From the NCBI RefSeq assembly GCF_033568475.1, contig NC_133121.1, positions 194,938,664-195,002,663 on the forward strand: DNA of 64,000 bases, written 5' to 3'. The position numbers and the translations under genes are program-made. The DNA is from Henckelia pumila (Eukaryota; Streptophyta; Magnoliopsida; Lamiales; Gesneriaceae). A model generated the notes under the pieces. It made no database searches and was not told the origin of the DNA. It saw only the letters and a list, made by a program, of their open reading frames with translations. Positions within the stretch are counted from its first letter, which is position 1. Each line of letters opens with the position of its first letter. Positions 43,022 to 54,864 of this stretch are shown here, one piece after another.

Positions 43022-45796
43022 GTTTTCTTCTTGGAAATATCAATACAATTATTCTGTTGATTCACAAATCAATTAGTACAATATCTAGTGCCAATATATA
43101 TTGACATCTATCTCATAACTTCAGATAACACCTGAAAAGGAGAATATTGCTTATCTTGTCACGGATAATCATTTCTTGTTGAATCCTGACTTGCACTACT
43201 GGATGAACAAAACTGTTTCATCACTCTTAGGTAAAGTCCTAAAACCAATACAACCTAGCAAAACCCTGAATCGATCTCATCAAATCTAACATATCAATGA
43301 CCTAACACATCCAATAGACATCCCGGAAAATTGGTGACTACAATCCCGCTGGACCTGATAACCTTAGATCTCAGCTGCTATCCTTTTTCCATGTCTAAAC
43401 ACTTGATTCTATCTTGTTAGTATCCATTAAAATTCAAATGCTTGCTTGATCAATTTCTGACACTGAAGTCCTAGAATTTATGCAAATCATTCCTGAGAAC
43501 TGAATATCTGAGTACTGTACTCATCTTATCAGTCTACCAAAAAGTGAACAATTCCAATCGTTCTTTATGCAAAAAAATATTTAGCTCCCCCATCACGGAG
43601 TTATAACATCTGTATCTACCTCAGACAAATAGTTTCAAATAGTCACTGGGCACCAAACTTGCACCAGTTTAACTAACCAAATGAATTCTTATATTGTCGT
43701 ATTCATGCTGTAACTTAGCAGGCTCATGACATCTGTCAATAGAATCGAGTATCTTTTCAAGGTTATCAAACTGACACCAAATTATACTTTAACGTAACTG
43801 TTGTAATGATCATAGTTCACGTCTTCCAGTATAAGTCATCCCAGTGTCCTAATAAAACTCATCTTTGCTTGATAACCCATCAATAAAATTTCAATTCTTA
43901 CAGGGAAACTTACCTAAGTAAACTCATAACTTCGAATTTCCTGTTCATCTTGTAATCAAGATCCTGATCACTAATTATACCTCTGATAGAATCAGACAAT
44001 ACTGGTAAAACCTCCTGGTTCTCCCCTAGTATCACATGCGAGAACTACCCGTCCAGAATATTCACTTGTCAAGGAATCCTTTCCAAGACTATTCTATCCA
44101 CGGAAACCAAAATCTGTATCTCTGATTAAGTCAGACGATCACTCAAATCCCTTGAAACTAATCCAGTACCAAGTACAATTCCAGAAGACTCAAATAAATT
44201 TTGAATATTCTCGTGATAGTTATACCCATTGCTATAACTGTACATACAACGAGACTGATGTAAGTCTTCCTATAATGCCAAACTGGAACAAAAGAATCCT
44301 TCTAGAGTACACCGGCATAAGGTCGCACTTACTATACCATCTCGAAACCCGTCAGTCAAGAGCATCCTGGCATAACTCATCTCTGAGTCTCTGATATTAT
44401 GAAATATTCCTATCCGGACCAAAATCACTGGTCAAGGAAAAATTCTCTGTAGAGGCACAACTCAAATCCCGAGTCTGCAAGCATCTGATAATTAATTCAT
44501 GTTGAATATCAATTCAACTAATCTCCTGGATTAAATCCCGAAATCACAAATCAAGATCAAAACTTATCTACTTAGAACAATTACTTGTCAAGGAAAAATG
44601 CATTCCAAGACTGTTCTGACAACGAAACATCTTTATCTCAAACAGTCGATAACTAAACCTTGATACCACACCTGGTATCTGTCATATCCAAAGTCATACC
44701 CTGTTGTGACTGTTGCCAAATTTCCAGACCGAGTAGCCTTCCCTATATAGTCCCTGGAGCACCAAGACCTCCAAACAATCTCTGAAGTATGGAAACTTCC
44801 AGAGTAATACCGACTAAGGGTGGCGCCTCCTCACGTCTATTACTGGTCACAATCCACAACTCTTGGTATTACTTAGTCTGTCATCCTGATGAAAATCCAT
44901 CATCACTAGGTAACAACATAAAAAGATCAAAACAGCCAATTGCTCTAAGGAAACCCGCCTAAAACAAACATTCATGCCCCCTGATGAATCACATCATCTC
45001 TGGGAAACACTTGGCTTACTAGAATATTCTAGGTAAAACATCTAGAACTATTCATTGAAAACATGCAAAATTCCCAAGTACTCATTTAAACAATGATCAA
45101 TATTTTATTCAATATAACCAAGTTAATCTTCAATGATTACAATACTTGAACCACAAATCCAGGTTCCAATACAATCTTTATTACAATCCCATATAATACA
45201 TAACTTAACCAAAAGATTACACTGAAAGATGTACAATACAACAATAACTGAGTATATCAAATACTGAAATCTTTAATACATCTGATTACAACTGAAATAC
45301 TATTTACAACAAAATACAGTATTTAAATTCATGCGGAAGTCTTTCATTCCGTCTACTGATCTTGAACATGAAGTTTCTTGTCTGCCACTCATGTCAGCAG
45401 ACCTTATACATCGCAAGATCTCAAAGATATATAAAAATATATCCTACTAGAGATGTCCAAAGCTTCCTGAGACATCCTCTTGGTAGGATCTAATGGGGTG
45501 TCTTCCTTGGTCGACGCAGAATGGATGACTACATGTCATACATTCCGTTCAACTCTGCGAAGAACCTGGCGTTGAAAACTGGATCTTCTCTTCCAGCTCT
45601 ATCCTGCTGGGATCCACATAATATGATCCTCTGTTGCCAACCTTGGCAATGACGATCTTGGAAAAGCCTAGACATCCTGCTATTCCAATTCCTGATACTG
45701 CTATCGTCATTGAAACCAAATTGTAATCCTACAAAGGATAACCAAAAATCAATACTATGTCCCAAAGAATCTTATTGCATGCTCTGATACCATAAA
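43022..45796 (-). other. Non-coding internal region of the Ty3 element
   Basis: About 2.7 kb without a recognisable gag, protease or RT domain. 45529-45765 has an open frame of 78 codons next to the 5' LTR (start MGHSIDFWLSF), of unknown nature. The stretch looks like unrelated sequence that replaced gag-RT or RT decayed beyond recognition. The primer site closes it at 45776-45792. Confidence 0.6.
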
Positions 45797-47262
45797 TGTA
45801 GTGACCCGCGCAGTGATCACCTACTAATCAGAACTTAAGCATGCAATTAATCAAAAAAATAATCTTAATTGGAATAACCACGGAATCTTATAATAAAATA
45901 ATACCAGGTAAGCAAATCCTAATGGTCAACCCTGCTATCCAGCCTTGGTCACCATCTAACCTCCCTGTCTTCGGGAGAACTACCTGCAACTGCCCCATGG
46001 AATAGGGCATCCAGCCAATAGAAAACAACCAGAAGTGATCCTAACTTGCTCAGTACGAGAGTATTAGTATACACTATTATATGCGCATGAATGCAAATTA
46101 ACTGGGTATCAAGACACGAGGTCAAGAATATCTGATAGATAACAAATTGGGCATTGGTATGTACCACGCTGAGCCATCGCTACAAGAGGTGACAGACATA
46201 CCTAGATGCCCTGATGGTGACCTGACACAACTCCACGTGTCCAACCAAATATCAGTGACCTGACACGAGCTCATGTGTCCAACTAATATTGGTGACCTGA
46301 CATGAATCTATGTGTCCAACCATCAACTGACAAGGTAAATATCCCAATACCGAATATCACAAGGATACAAGCTCAATATGCTCATGTATGCAACATACAA
46401 TCATGACATGCTATATATAAAGGCATATAAAACATGCAATCGCATAATCCATGCAAACACATAATACATGCATACTCAATCTGGATATCTCGAATAATAC
46501 TTTCGTACCTTACTAAGGCAAATCCTAGAAGCTCCCATCTAGGTCCAAGCCTACCATGCAACACTACAACATAACTAACCATGCATTACCTAGCATGCCA
46601 AACATCACCTACTAGGCTCTAAAAGCCTTAATTAAACTATAGTCTACTCTCTATTTACTATAGGGAACCAAAGCCATACCTTCGTCCGTCGTCAGCCCGC
46701 TGATGTCACATGTCCCAGAGCCTGGGCATAGCCTAGCTACGACCCCTAGATGCCTCGCCAAAGCTCCGCCGCCTGGCTGCTACTGCGGACACTGTCCGCT
46801 ATAAAAATATACTATTTCCTGCTCCAACTCTTAAAGAAAGAGTCCCGAAGCCCTTAAATAGAGCGATTACCGGGAGAGGAGAGGAAAAATTGCACTTCAA
46901 AATGAGGGATTCGGACCCCTATTTATAGGCGAAGTTCGGACGGTCCGAACTGTGTTCAGACGGCCCGAACTGCCACTTGTCTGAGCCATTTTGACACCTG
47001 GGCTCTGCTGAGTTCGGATTGCCCGAACTGGTTCGGAGGGCCCAAACTGGTCCGTATGCTCCAAATAATTTTTGTCCTTCCGAACTCATTTTTGGACCCC
47101 CGGGACCTACCCTACAATTTTCGGATGTTTCGGATCTGATTTTCCACTTATTTTAACCAAATAAGGACACCTTAAACATGTTTTGACACTTTTAAAATTC
47201 TATGTCATTTTCTAACATGTTTAAAATCACTTAATCTTGTAAAATAGAACCGGGCTACTACA
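45797..47262 (-). repeat. 5' LTR of the non-autonomous Ty3 element
   Basis: 1466 bp, highly similar to 40153-41598. It carries about 20 bp more in the palindromic-word array, probably one added unit near 46935-46970. TATA box (minus) at 46920-46927. Confidence 0.9.
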
Positions 47263-48699
47263 ATAGGTGTGAGTGTATGAGTGTAGGGCATGCTCAAAAA
47301 ATGTCATTTTATTAATAAAAGTGCTAATATAAGTATTAAAACTTTAGCTTGTAGAATTGCCCCCATTTTAAATTCGTAAGTCTAGAATCTTTAAATTTAA
47401 ATGTCAAGAATGAAATTTCACTTGTCCGGGTCCAAAAAGACGAATTTGAAAAATTTAAAGAATTACGCGCGAAAATGCTGTTACGCGATTTTTCTTTACA
47501 AGAAAATTTTAAAATAAAGATTTTTATTTTTATTTTCTTAATCCCTTATAAATTTTAGGCCATCTAAATTTAAAATAAGAGGTTTTCCCACCGTGTCCGC
47601 CTTTGCCGCGTGCCGAAGCCGAAGATCACCAATAACAAGCATCTCAAGCAATTAAATTTAAATATTGGCGAAATTAAATTCTAAGAAAATTTAAATCATT
47701 TAAATCACCATGAATTTAAGAAATTTAAATATTGAGGCTAGTTTAGACATGGAATTTAAATTATAGAACTTTGGCGTCACAAAAACAAATAAACATTTGA
47801 AGGAATTTAAACACTAACTTAGAAATTAAAATCAATACTTTAGTTATTTTGATGTCACGATGTTAAATAAAATATTTAAATAATAAACAGAGCGATTAAA
47901 ATAATTTAAATAAACTAAACGATTGCTTAAAAGTAACCTAAATAAATACACAAGCGGAATAAAAATATTTAAAACGACTTGGATAATTTAAATCATCTAA
48001 ATAAATAAGCTAGACATTTAAAATGATTTAAAATAACTAACAGCTAAACTTAAGTTATTTAAAAGAAATAAGTTGGACAATCCAAAAAAAAAAATTTCAA
48101 TAAATAAGCTTAACAGATAAAATAATTTAAATAACTATCCGATAAACTTAAATCATTTTAAATAAATAAGTGGGACAGTTATGATCATTTAAACAAATAA
48201 ACTAAATAATTAAAATCATTTAATTAAGCAAACTTAAAATTTTAAAATATTTAAATATTTAAAACAGATAAGTTGCACAATAAAAATAATTTTGGCAATT
48301 ACATTTAAGCAATTAAAAGCATTAATAAAATAGTTAGTACAATAAAAACATTTAAATAAATAATTAATATTTTATTAACAAATAATTAAGATAAAGAATT
48401 TTAAATCGATTAAAATTAAAAATAATAATCATAATATTTATTTAATTTAATGCATGCGATTTAATAGATTGGATTTTAGATGCTACAGTTACCTTGATGA
48501 TTGAATCTTGGTTTTGAGCAGAGGCCAAATCCTTGCTTTCCCTTAACGATCACCTGATCAGATGGTACTTGCTGTGTGGATCTCCAGGTTTACTCTCATC
48601 ATGAATCTTCAATGATTGACTTCCAACCTTATCCTCTTTACGCACTGCTTGTTTAGTTATTTGCCATAAAGCTTAGTTTTGTTTCTGATTTTTATGTTT

Positions 48700-48960
48700 C
48701 TTAATCTCTGATAGTTTTCATACGTCTTGTATGAACCAGATTGTAAGAAACTTAAGAAGAGAGAGAGATACTCAAACTTCGCTTATCATTTTCACAAAAC
48801 AGACTTCTCCTTAAATAGGCTTGGAGAAACGCTTAAAGACAAGAATTTATGGAGGGACCACTCTGACACTACATAATTAAAAATACAACATTATTGAAGA
48901 CAATTCATTTATCGTCTGAATGAACGCCTTTACACGTGGTGTGGTCCACGGTTTGTAATT
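48700..48960 (-). promoter_or_regulatory. Pararetrovirus pregenomic-RNA promoter
   Basis: The minus strand has a TATA-like CTATTTAA (48811-48818) in AGCCTATTTAAGGAGAAG, about 30 bp before a pyrimidine-rich start region (CTCTCTCTCTTC near 48755-48765). Upstream is CCACGTGTAAAGG (about 48930-48940). This is the layout of 35S-like promoters, directly after the transactivator ORF. Activity of this copy is unknown. Confidence 0.55.
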
Positions 48961-49168
48961 TTCTTACATTGATTCGCTGTCTGTATCACTAGTGGCTTCA
49001 GACTACTTTTTTTATTGTTTTCTCTTCTTTGACAGCTCATTTTTCTGTCTTTTCTTCTGTCTTTAGGCAATGTCCACATTTGTGAGTGGAAATTATTGTA
49101 CCTAATCTCTTGCATAGCATCTGTTGTGTTTCCCTAGTCACGTCAACTCTTGCTTCATAGATCGGAGC

Positions 49169-50149
49169 TTAAAATTGAGCTAACATGACTTGATCTTTCT
49201 TTTGGATTGTCTCCTTGTGTCCAGTGGTTAATAAAATTTTACTAGGTGCAAAATTTATTTTAACCTTTAAATTTTCATCAATCTTTCCAGTTTTTGAGAT
49301 CATGTCGATTAATGTTTTTATTCTTATCTCCGGAATTGTCGAGAGATCCATTACTGATTTCTCTTCATTTGATCCTTCAAATAAAAACTTGTCTTTATTT
49401 ATTCGACATTGAATGTATATCATTGGTTGATAGAATTTGTCATTATCCCAATCTCGAAGGATTGAATGAATACTCAATGTTAACACTGGATCGCCCTTGA
49501 AGACTGCTTTCTTGAAATGGATAATACTATTTCTCAGTTGATATAAAAATAGTTCTATCTCTTGATTGTTGGGACTTACTTCTAATCCACGTAATAATCC
49601 ATTTGTAAAGAATCTTGCGTCTTCATTCGCTGGAGTACCTTGCAGTGTTCTTGCTCTTGATATGCTTTGTGTGTCACAAGTTTGTACCCAAGATCCTGTA
49701 GATGGTTTGGCTATTCTCAAATAGTTTAATGTTTCAAGGAACTCAGTCTTGAGTTTTTCTGGAAAATTGTTTTTTCAAAAATTGGTTTTAGTGGTCGCAA
49801 ATTGACCACCTTCCTTTCTCTTGTTTCAAGTGCGTTTTTAAATGTTCTTTCTTCTTTTTCATTTTTCTCGGTGTTGGCTGTGACCACCAGTTCTTTTTTC
49901 TTTTCTTTTTCTTTGTTGTCACTGTTGGCTGTGACCACTGACTGTTTCTCATTCATCTCCATTATTTTATCAAATGAAGTTGTTATCTTGATTGGTGTTC
50001 TTGGTGAGGATGATGATGACGAGGTTGTCATCTTCTCTTTTATCTTCTGAATTTTCCCGATTACATTTTTTTTCTTTTTGTTGAAGAATTTGAATTTCTT
50101 CTTGTATGTCGATCAATATTTCCTCTAATTGATTTAATTTGTTCATCAT
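49169..50149 (-). pseudogene. Pararetroviral transactivator/inclusion-body-like ORF
   Basis: The start MMNKLNQLEEILIDIQEE (50149) forms a coiled coil. A Ser-rich and Lys/Glu-rich middle follows (49726-50031), then FKNALETRERKVVNLRPLKP. The frame at 49169-49720 continues with EDARFFTNGLLRGLEV and an IYIQCRINKDKFLFEG segment. Its place after RNase H and before the large intergenic promoter matches the P6-type protein, which lets ribosomes reinitiate on polycistronic viral RNA. A frameshift near 49725 breaks it. Confidence 0.7.
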
Positions 50150-50154
50150 GCACA

Positions 50155-50159
<5 letters not shown>

Positions 50160-50229
<70 letters not shown>
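50160..50229. repeat. (CA)n(TA)n microsatellite
   Basis: About 20 CA units followed by about 16 TA units, directly upstream of the transactivator-like ORF inside the virus copy. It produces a false poly-Cys/Val frame. Confidence 0.95.
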
Positions 50230-50232
<3 letters not shown>

Positions 50233-50480
50233 GATTAGAAATTTAACTCTTTATCGTGAGTAATTCGGATAGTTTTATTATGCGTATCATTGCATTTATG
50301 AATTCTTTTGCAAGAATTGAACCAATATTCATGAGATTGATTATTTTACTCATAGAGTAATTCAAGTTTCTGAATATAAATCTCATTTCATTAATTTATA
50401 TTCTCCATGTTTTCTGAGGCATGTTCGGATGACTTGAAGCCATAAAATAATTCATGTTTCTGAATATAAAACTCATTTCA

Positions 50481-52515
50481 TCAATTTATATTCCCCATGC
50501 TTTCTAAGGCATGTTCTGATGACTCGCAGTCATTTTCTGGATCACTTAGGATCTCCTTTGTTATTCCGTTACTATGGATAATATAATTTGGATAAAGTTC
50601 TCCGGTTAATGCATCGGGTAATGAATTATCCGTTCTTTTGACATGCTGGATCTCGAACTGATAATGGTTCAATTCCAATTGCCATTAATTAACCTTGCTG
50701 CATTTCTCCCTGCATTTCTTGATATTTTTCTTGTATTGAAATATGTTAAATTCATATTATCTGTTCTTACTAAAAACGGCTTAGGAATAAGATAAATTTT
50801 ATAATTTCTAATTATGAATATTAAAGCTAATAATTTTTTTTTATTTGAGTGATAATTTAGTTGTGCACCTTGAAAAGTTCCTGATGTATAATTACATAAT
50901 TCTTCATTATTCCTGGTAGCTGTTTTAGTAAGTTCTTCTAAAGTTCTTTATCCTATATAAGCTTTTAAACATGCTCCCCAGTATTCATCTGAAGCGTCTG
51001 TTTCAATTATTATTATGTATTTATTTGAAGGAAAATATAACTCAAGAAGATTACTAATTTTTTTTTTAATAGTATCAATATAATTAGTATCTTCTTTAAA
51101 CCATTTTCACTTATAGTCTTGTTTAAGTTTTGCCTGAAGAGGTTTTTTGATTTCTGCAAGTTTCTTAAAGTAATTTCCAGAATAAGTTAATAATCCTATA
51201 AATCTTCTTAATTGATCTTTATATCTGATTTCACTAGGAAAATCATGAATTTTCTTAAGTATATGTTGTTGTAAACAATGTTTTCCATCTTTATTTGTAA
51301 TCCTAAATAATTTATTTTTGTTTTAAACAATTGTGCTTTCTTTTCAGAAAGTATAATTCCATCTTTATGACAAATATCTAATACTGTCATGAGGTCTTTA
51401 TAATGTTGATCTAGTGTTTTTAAATAAATTAATATGTCATCTATATAAACACAACAAAAATCTACATATGATTTAAAAGATTCATTCATATATCTTTGGA
51501 AAATACCTGGTGATTGTTTAAGTCCGAAAGGTAATACAGTCCATTGATATTGTTGGACAACTGAATGCTGTAAGTAATTGTGTTTATGGTTCTAGCTGAA
51601 TTTGCCAGAATCCTGATTTACAATCTAAACTGGAAAAATATTTCATTTCTCCTATATAAGATAGTAAATCATTCTTGTCTGGAATATAATAACCATCCAT
51701 AATTGTTGCTTTATTCATTTTTCAATAATCAATTACTATTCTTTTCTTATCAGTATATTTCTTACTGACATAAAAGGCTTGTGAAGAGTGTGGACTCCTG
51801 TTTGGGATGATTATCTTAAGTTTTAGTAATTCTTGAACCTCTTTTTCGAATATTTTTACATCATCCATGTTGAATCTTCTTGGTGCTTCACGGATTGTGA
51901 TATTAGGGTCTTTAAGTTTTATTGAAACAATGAATTGTTTTCTTTTCTTAATTTTGTTCTGAAGATTTTCAGAACAAATATCATGAAATTTCTTCATGAT
52001 TTATTTTTCAGGATTAATCGTTAAAATATTTTCTACTTTTAATTCTATTGGATTTGTATTTTGTTTATGAAAATTCTTTTTAAATCCTTCATTTCCTACA
52101 CGAAATGCTATTCATATTTTAGGAATGTAAATCATTGATGATCCTTTGTTTAAAGTTATGTGATCTTCAAATTGTGTAAAAGGAAGATATTGTCTTAAAA
52201 AGTTATTTCCTATTATAATATTCATTCCTGATTCTATTTGGTATATTATTGGTATTACAAATTTTGTTTCCTCAATTTCAATTTTTAATTTTTCTGCTAC
52301 TGTATCTAGCAAAATAATTGATCCATCTCCTATTCGAACTTTTAATCCTTTATCATATTTCATGCAATAATGATTTGAAAGTATATGTTTTCTTCCTAAA
52401 CACATACTTGCTCCTGTATGTACATAAGCATGTATATGATATGGTTTATGTTATTTAATTTTAATTTGAATTTTTATATAAATACTATTTGGATTAGTCT
52501 TATTCTTTATAGCCA
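50481..52515 (-). pseudogene. Pararetroviral protease-RT-RNase H, broken
   Basis: 52112-52405 plus the codons up to 52515 form the aspartic protease. Its catalytic Asp-Thr-Gly reads HTGAS, so the aspartate codon has become His. 51722-51997 is the RT N-terminal part (ending KRIVIDY); 51208-51489 is the palm with the YIDD catalytic box and the caulimovirid word LSEKKAQLFKTKINYLGL; 50481-50678 is the RNase H end with NSLPDAL. Stops and shifts separate all four. Family assignment to Caulimoviridae rather than Ty3 elements rests on these RT words and on the neighbouring MP, CP and transactivator frames. Confidence 0.88.
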
Positions 52516-52881
52516 TTCACATTTTTTTTAAATAAATAAATTTGCACGCTCCTTAATAGAAGCTCTTAAGGGTATATAAGTAATTTCTTAAACGAAATAA
52601 GTAATAAGTGAAGCAAGGCCTATTCTCTTAATTGAATTTGTTGAGAGACCTATTTTTCTAAATCTTCCCTGGTTTCTCTACCTTCATCTCTCTTTTTACC
52701 CCTCTTCTCCTTGTCGAATCGCTCTCACCCATGGAGAAGATCGCTCGTTGCTACATTGAAGAACGAAGCTACTTACACTAAGGTGAGATTCCTTCTTCCT
52801 TTCAACGAATCTGTATATATTTTTTGAGATTTTTTGTTCGATTGTCATCGCCTTTGAATTTCCTACTCATCCGCTTGAAAT
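52516..52881. other. Flank of the pararetrovirus, leader-like
   Basis: Begins AT-rich, then a pyrimidine-rich stretch (CTTCATCTCTCTTTTTACCC near 52680-52700) and an ATG at 52731 followed by 16 codons to a stop and a possible donor (AAG/GTGAGA near 52783). It looks like a gene's 5' leader and first intron but encodes nothing recognisable. Confidence 0.35.
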
Positions 52882-53070
52882 TTGTACACTGAGGCCAATG
52901 AAGCCAACGAAATCTCCATGGCCAACTCTCAACAAAATATTATAAAGTTGGTCAAGGATGGTTTCATTATCAGGAAGCCAACCAAGTTTCACTCACGTTC
53001 CCGGGCTTGCAGAATAAAAGAGGCCAAGAGTAAGGGACGACACTCTGGATTAGTGTCTCTCATTAATTAA
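52882..53070 (+). pseudogene. RPL19-like: Ribosomal protein L19 (eL19) exon fragment
   Basis: Encodes [21 protein letters not shown], then [15 protein letters not shown] and [11 protein letters not shown], the highly conserved central part of eukaryotic ribosomal protein eL19. Differences at near-invariant positions (RQN to QQN, RRM to CRI) and the abrupt change after GRHSG to LVSLIN-stop mark it as a relic. Neither the conserved N-terminus (KLQKRLA...) nor the long C-terminal helix is present nearby. The left edge could be an intron boundary. Possibly captured by a transposon. Confidence 0.85.
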
Positions 53071-53847
53071 CCTCTAGTTTTGTTTTTAAAGCTCTGCTTA
53101 GTTTTTCCATAAGTTAGTCTCAAAAAGTTGTGGTTGGAACATTGCATCCTCGAGCAAAAGATTTTTTTGTCTAAAAAAAATAATAAAAAAAACTCTTTCT
53201 GCCACTCAAATAAGTGTGGTATCACTATCACCTATAATTAGATATCAATTGGAGAATTAGGGTTATCTTTGATCAACTTGATGAAGTTTGCTAATATGGT
53301 TGTCAAACTAGCAGATTATGTCCTGAATTATATTCATAGATTGTGAATCATTTTGAAAAGTGTTGTTCTTGTTTTGGAAACTCATTGTCACAAGTTTGTG
53401 GTTTTGCTGTGTTAATTTCAATGTGGGCTATGTGGTACGTGTAAATTAATCAATCTGTCCAGATGCCTAGTGTAGTCTTAAATGCGAAACAAGGAGTGAT
53501 AGCTCAAGGTTTATTTATTCTGGTTGTATGGTCTGTTTACCAATTGACGTTCCAGTTGTTTCGCTTAGTTTACATTTTTTTCTTACTAATAAGTTGTTGA
53601 TCTAGTCTTGAATTTTTATCTTTCTTACCATAATTTTTCCTTGGAAACTTTCATTTGTTTAGTGCCACTCAACTAACAGTAAAACAAAAAATGAGTTGAT
53701 TGATCAATAATTAAAAATGTTGTGTGTGTATTTCTAATCTTCCATTGGTACGCTGAAATAATGGGAAAATTATTGATACCCATTTTTTGTTTTTCTTCTA
53801 TTTGTTTATGTAGAACTTGATTCGATCTAATTTTTTTTTTCATGCAG
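53071..53847. other. Intron-like AT-rich stretch between two gene fragments
   Basis: No open frame of note and no recognised repeat. It ends in a pyrimidine run and ATGCAG directly before the Mpv17-like exon, as an intron would. Confidence 0.4.
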
Positions 53848-54070
53848 ACGTTTGTTGGAGAGTCATCGGAGTATGATTTCGTGAGGACTTTGAGGATGGC
53901 TGGAGGTATGATTATATTGGGGCCTTCGTTAGATTACTTGTTCAATTTTGCGTCCAGATTTTTCCCAAGCCGCGATTTTTTTTCGATGATTAAGAAAATT
54001 GTTTTGGGACAGTTACCACACAGGCCTGTAATGACTACTACATTCTTCTCTGTAATTGTTGGCTTACAAG
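53848..54070 (+). pseudogene. Mpv17/PMP22-family exon
   Basis: A 223-bp segment with an acceptor (TTTTTTCATGCAG) and a donor (ACAAG/GTACCC). It encodes YDFVRTLRMAG, ILGPSLDYLFNF, RFFPSRDFFSMIKKI and GQLPHRPVMTTTFFS, typical of plant Mpv17/PMP22/SYM1 membrane proteins of mitochondria and peroxisomes. The usual aromatic/glycine residues after RMAG are partly lost. The following exon, normally with a WP.CDF...F.P word, is not found in the next kilobases, and the earlier exon is replaced by the RPL19 fragment. Likely an isolated exon relic. Confidence 0.75.
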
Positions 54071-54711
54071 GTACCCCATTTTTAGTAAATTGTTTTCTTT
54101 TTTACTATAGTGTGTTGTTATAGATTGTTTCATATTGTTTTTTAATATGTGACATGCCTTAGTTTGTTCATGGTGTTCTAATCTTAACATGCCTCTTTCG
54201 AACTCGGCGGATCGGATGGCGGTGAGCAGGGCAGTTGGTAGACTAAATACATCATGACACAAAGATTGATTTTTTAGTCTCACATTCTGGATTTGAACTT
54301 AGTTTTGTGATTGGAAATACTATTTGATTTCAATATTGTCGTGGTTTTATTAGTTTGACAAAACGGGTTGCAAAGATGGCGAATTTTAGGGGCTCCATGG
54401 TGGCCACACAGTTGAATGAAAAAGTCTTGAGATTTTATTGATAACTTTTAAAAGTGCACATGTATCTAGTTTAACTTCTTTTAATGAAATCATCTTTAAA
54501 TTATTGGTTACCTTTGTCTTCTGCATACCATATCCATGTCATGCTATTTTAGTTTTTTTTTTCTCCCTAGCCAAGTTTCCGTATCCTTATGCTTGTATGT
54601 CAGCATTGTTGGAAACTGCCAGGATCTATACGAATTGTGTGAATTGTCGTTCTACTCTGCATAGGACCACAAGAGGACTGGTCAACGAGGATTTGGTTTT
54701 GTCACTTTTGC
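54071..54711. other. Sequence between Mpv17-like exon and LTR
   Basis: Mostly AT-rich. A 92-codon frame at 54438-54716 (SALLETARIYTNCVNCRST region) has no recognised domain; its end overlaps the LTR start. No repeat recognised. Confidence 0.3.
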
Positions 54712-54864
54712 TGTAGTAGCTCGGTTCCATTTTACAAGATTAAGTTGCTAATCATGTTTAGATTTAATGAAAACATGATTAAAAGATTTTAATATGATCT
54801 AACGAACCAAGGAATTGGGTCCAAAACGCCCGAAAAATGGTTAATGAGCTTATTTGGGCTCGGG

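Larger units (their letters stand above)
40153..47262 (-). mobile_element. Non-autonomous Ty3/gypsy element with integrase only
   Basis: LTRs of 1446 bp (40153-41598) and 1466 bp (45797-47262) start TGTAGTGACCCGC and end CGGGCTACTACA on the plus strand. The primer site TGGTATCAGAGCATGC is at 45776-45792 (minus) and the purine tract AGTAGGGGGAGAA abuts the left LTR. The flanks are ATAGC and ATAGG, a 4/5 duplication. The internal region (4.2 kb) encodes integrase at its 3' side but no gag, protease, RT or RNase H; about 2.5 kb has no recognisable coding. It is inserted in the solo LTR. Confidence 0.9.
37531..48487 (-). mobile_element. Solo LTR of a Ty3 element inserted in the pararetrovirus
   Basis: On the minus strand it begins TGTAGCATCTAAAATCC (at 48487) and ends GTCGTTTCA (at 37531). 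It is flanked by identical GTTAC at 37526-37530 and 48488-48492. Removing the nested element at 40153-47262 leaves about 3.85 kb with no coding capacity, no primer site and no second LTR, so it is a solo LTR from LTR-LTR recombination. The layout (a leader-like part around 39900-40100, repeats near 38200-38480) resembles the long LTR at 7669-12426. Confidence 0.78.
48488..52515 (-). mobile_element. Endogenous pararetrovirus (Caulimoviridae-like), upstream part
   Basis: Minus-strand order: protease-RT-RNase H (52515 to 50481), transactivator-like ORF (50149 to 49169), promoter and leader (about 48960 to 48488). The leader continues after the solo LTR at 37530. The integrated copy is opened between coat protein and protease, so it is circularly permuted relative to the usual map. 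All frames are broken. Confidence 0.86.

Noticed and set aside
49970..50230. Cys/Val repeat protein start
   Set aside because: It is a CA dinucleotide repeat; the viral frame starts at the internal Met at 50149.
50481..52515. Assignment of this RT region to a Ty3 element
   Set aside because: No LTRs or integrase flank it, the RT words are caulimovirid-like, and MP, CP and transactivator frames accompany it.
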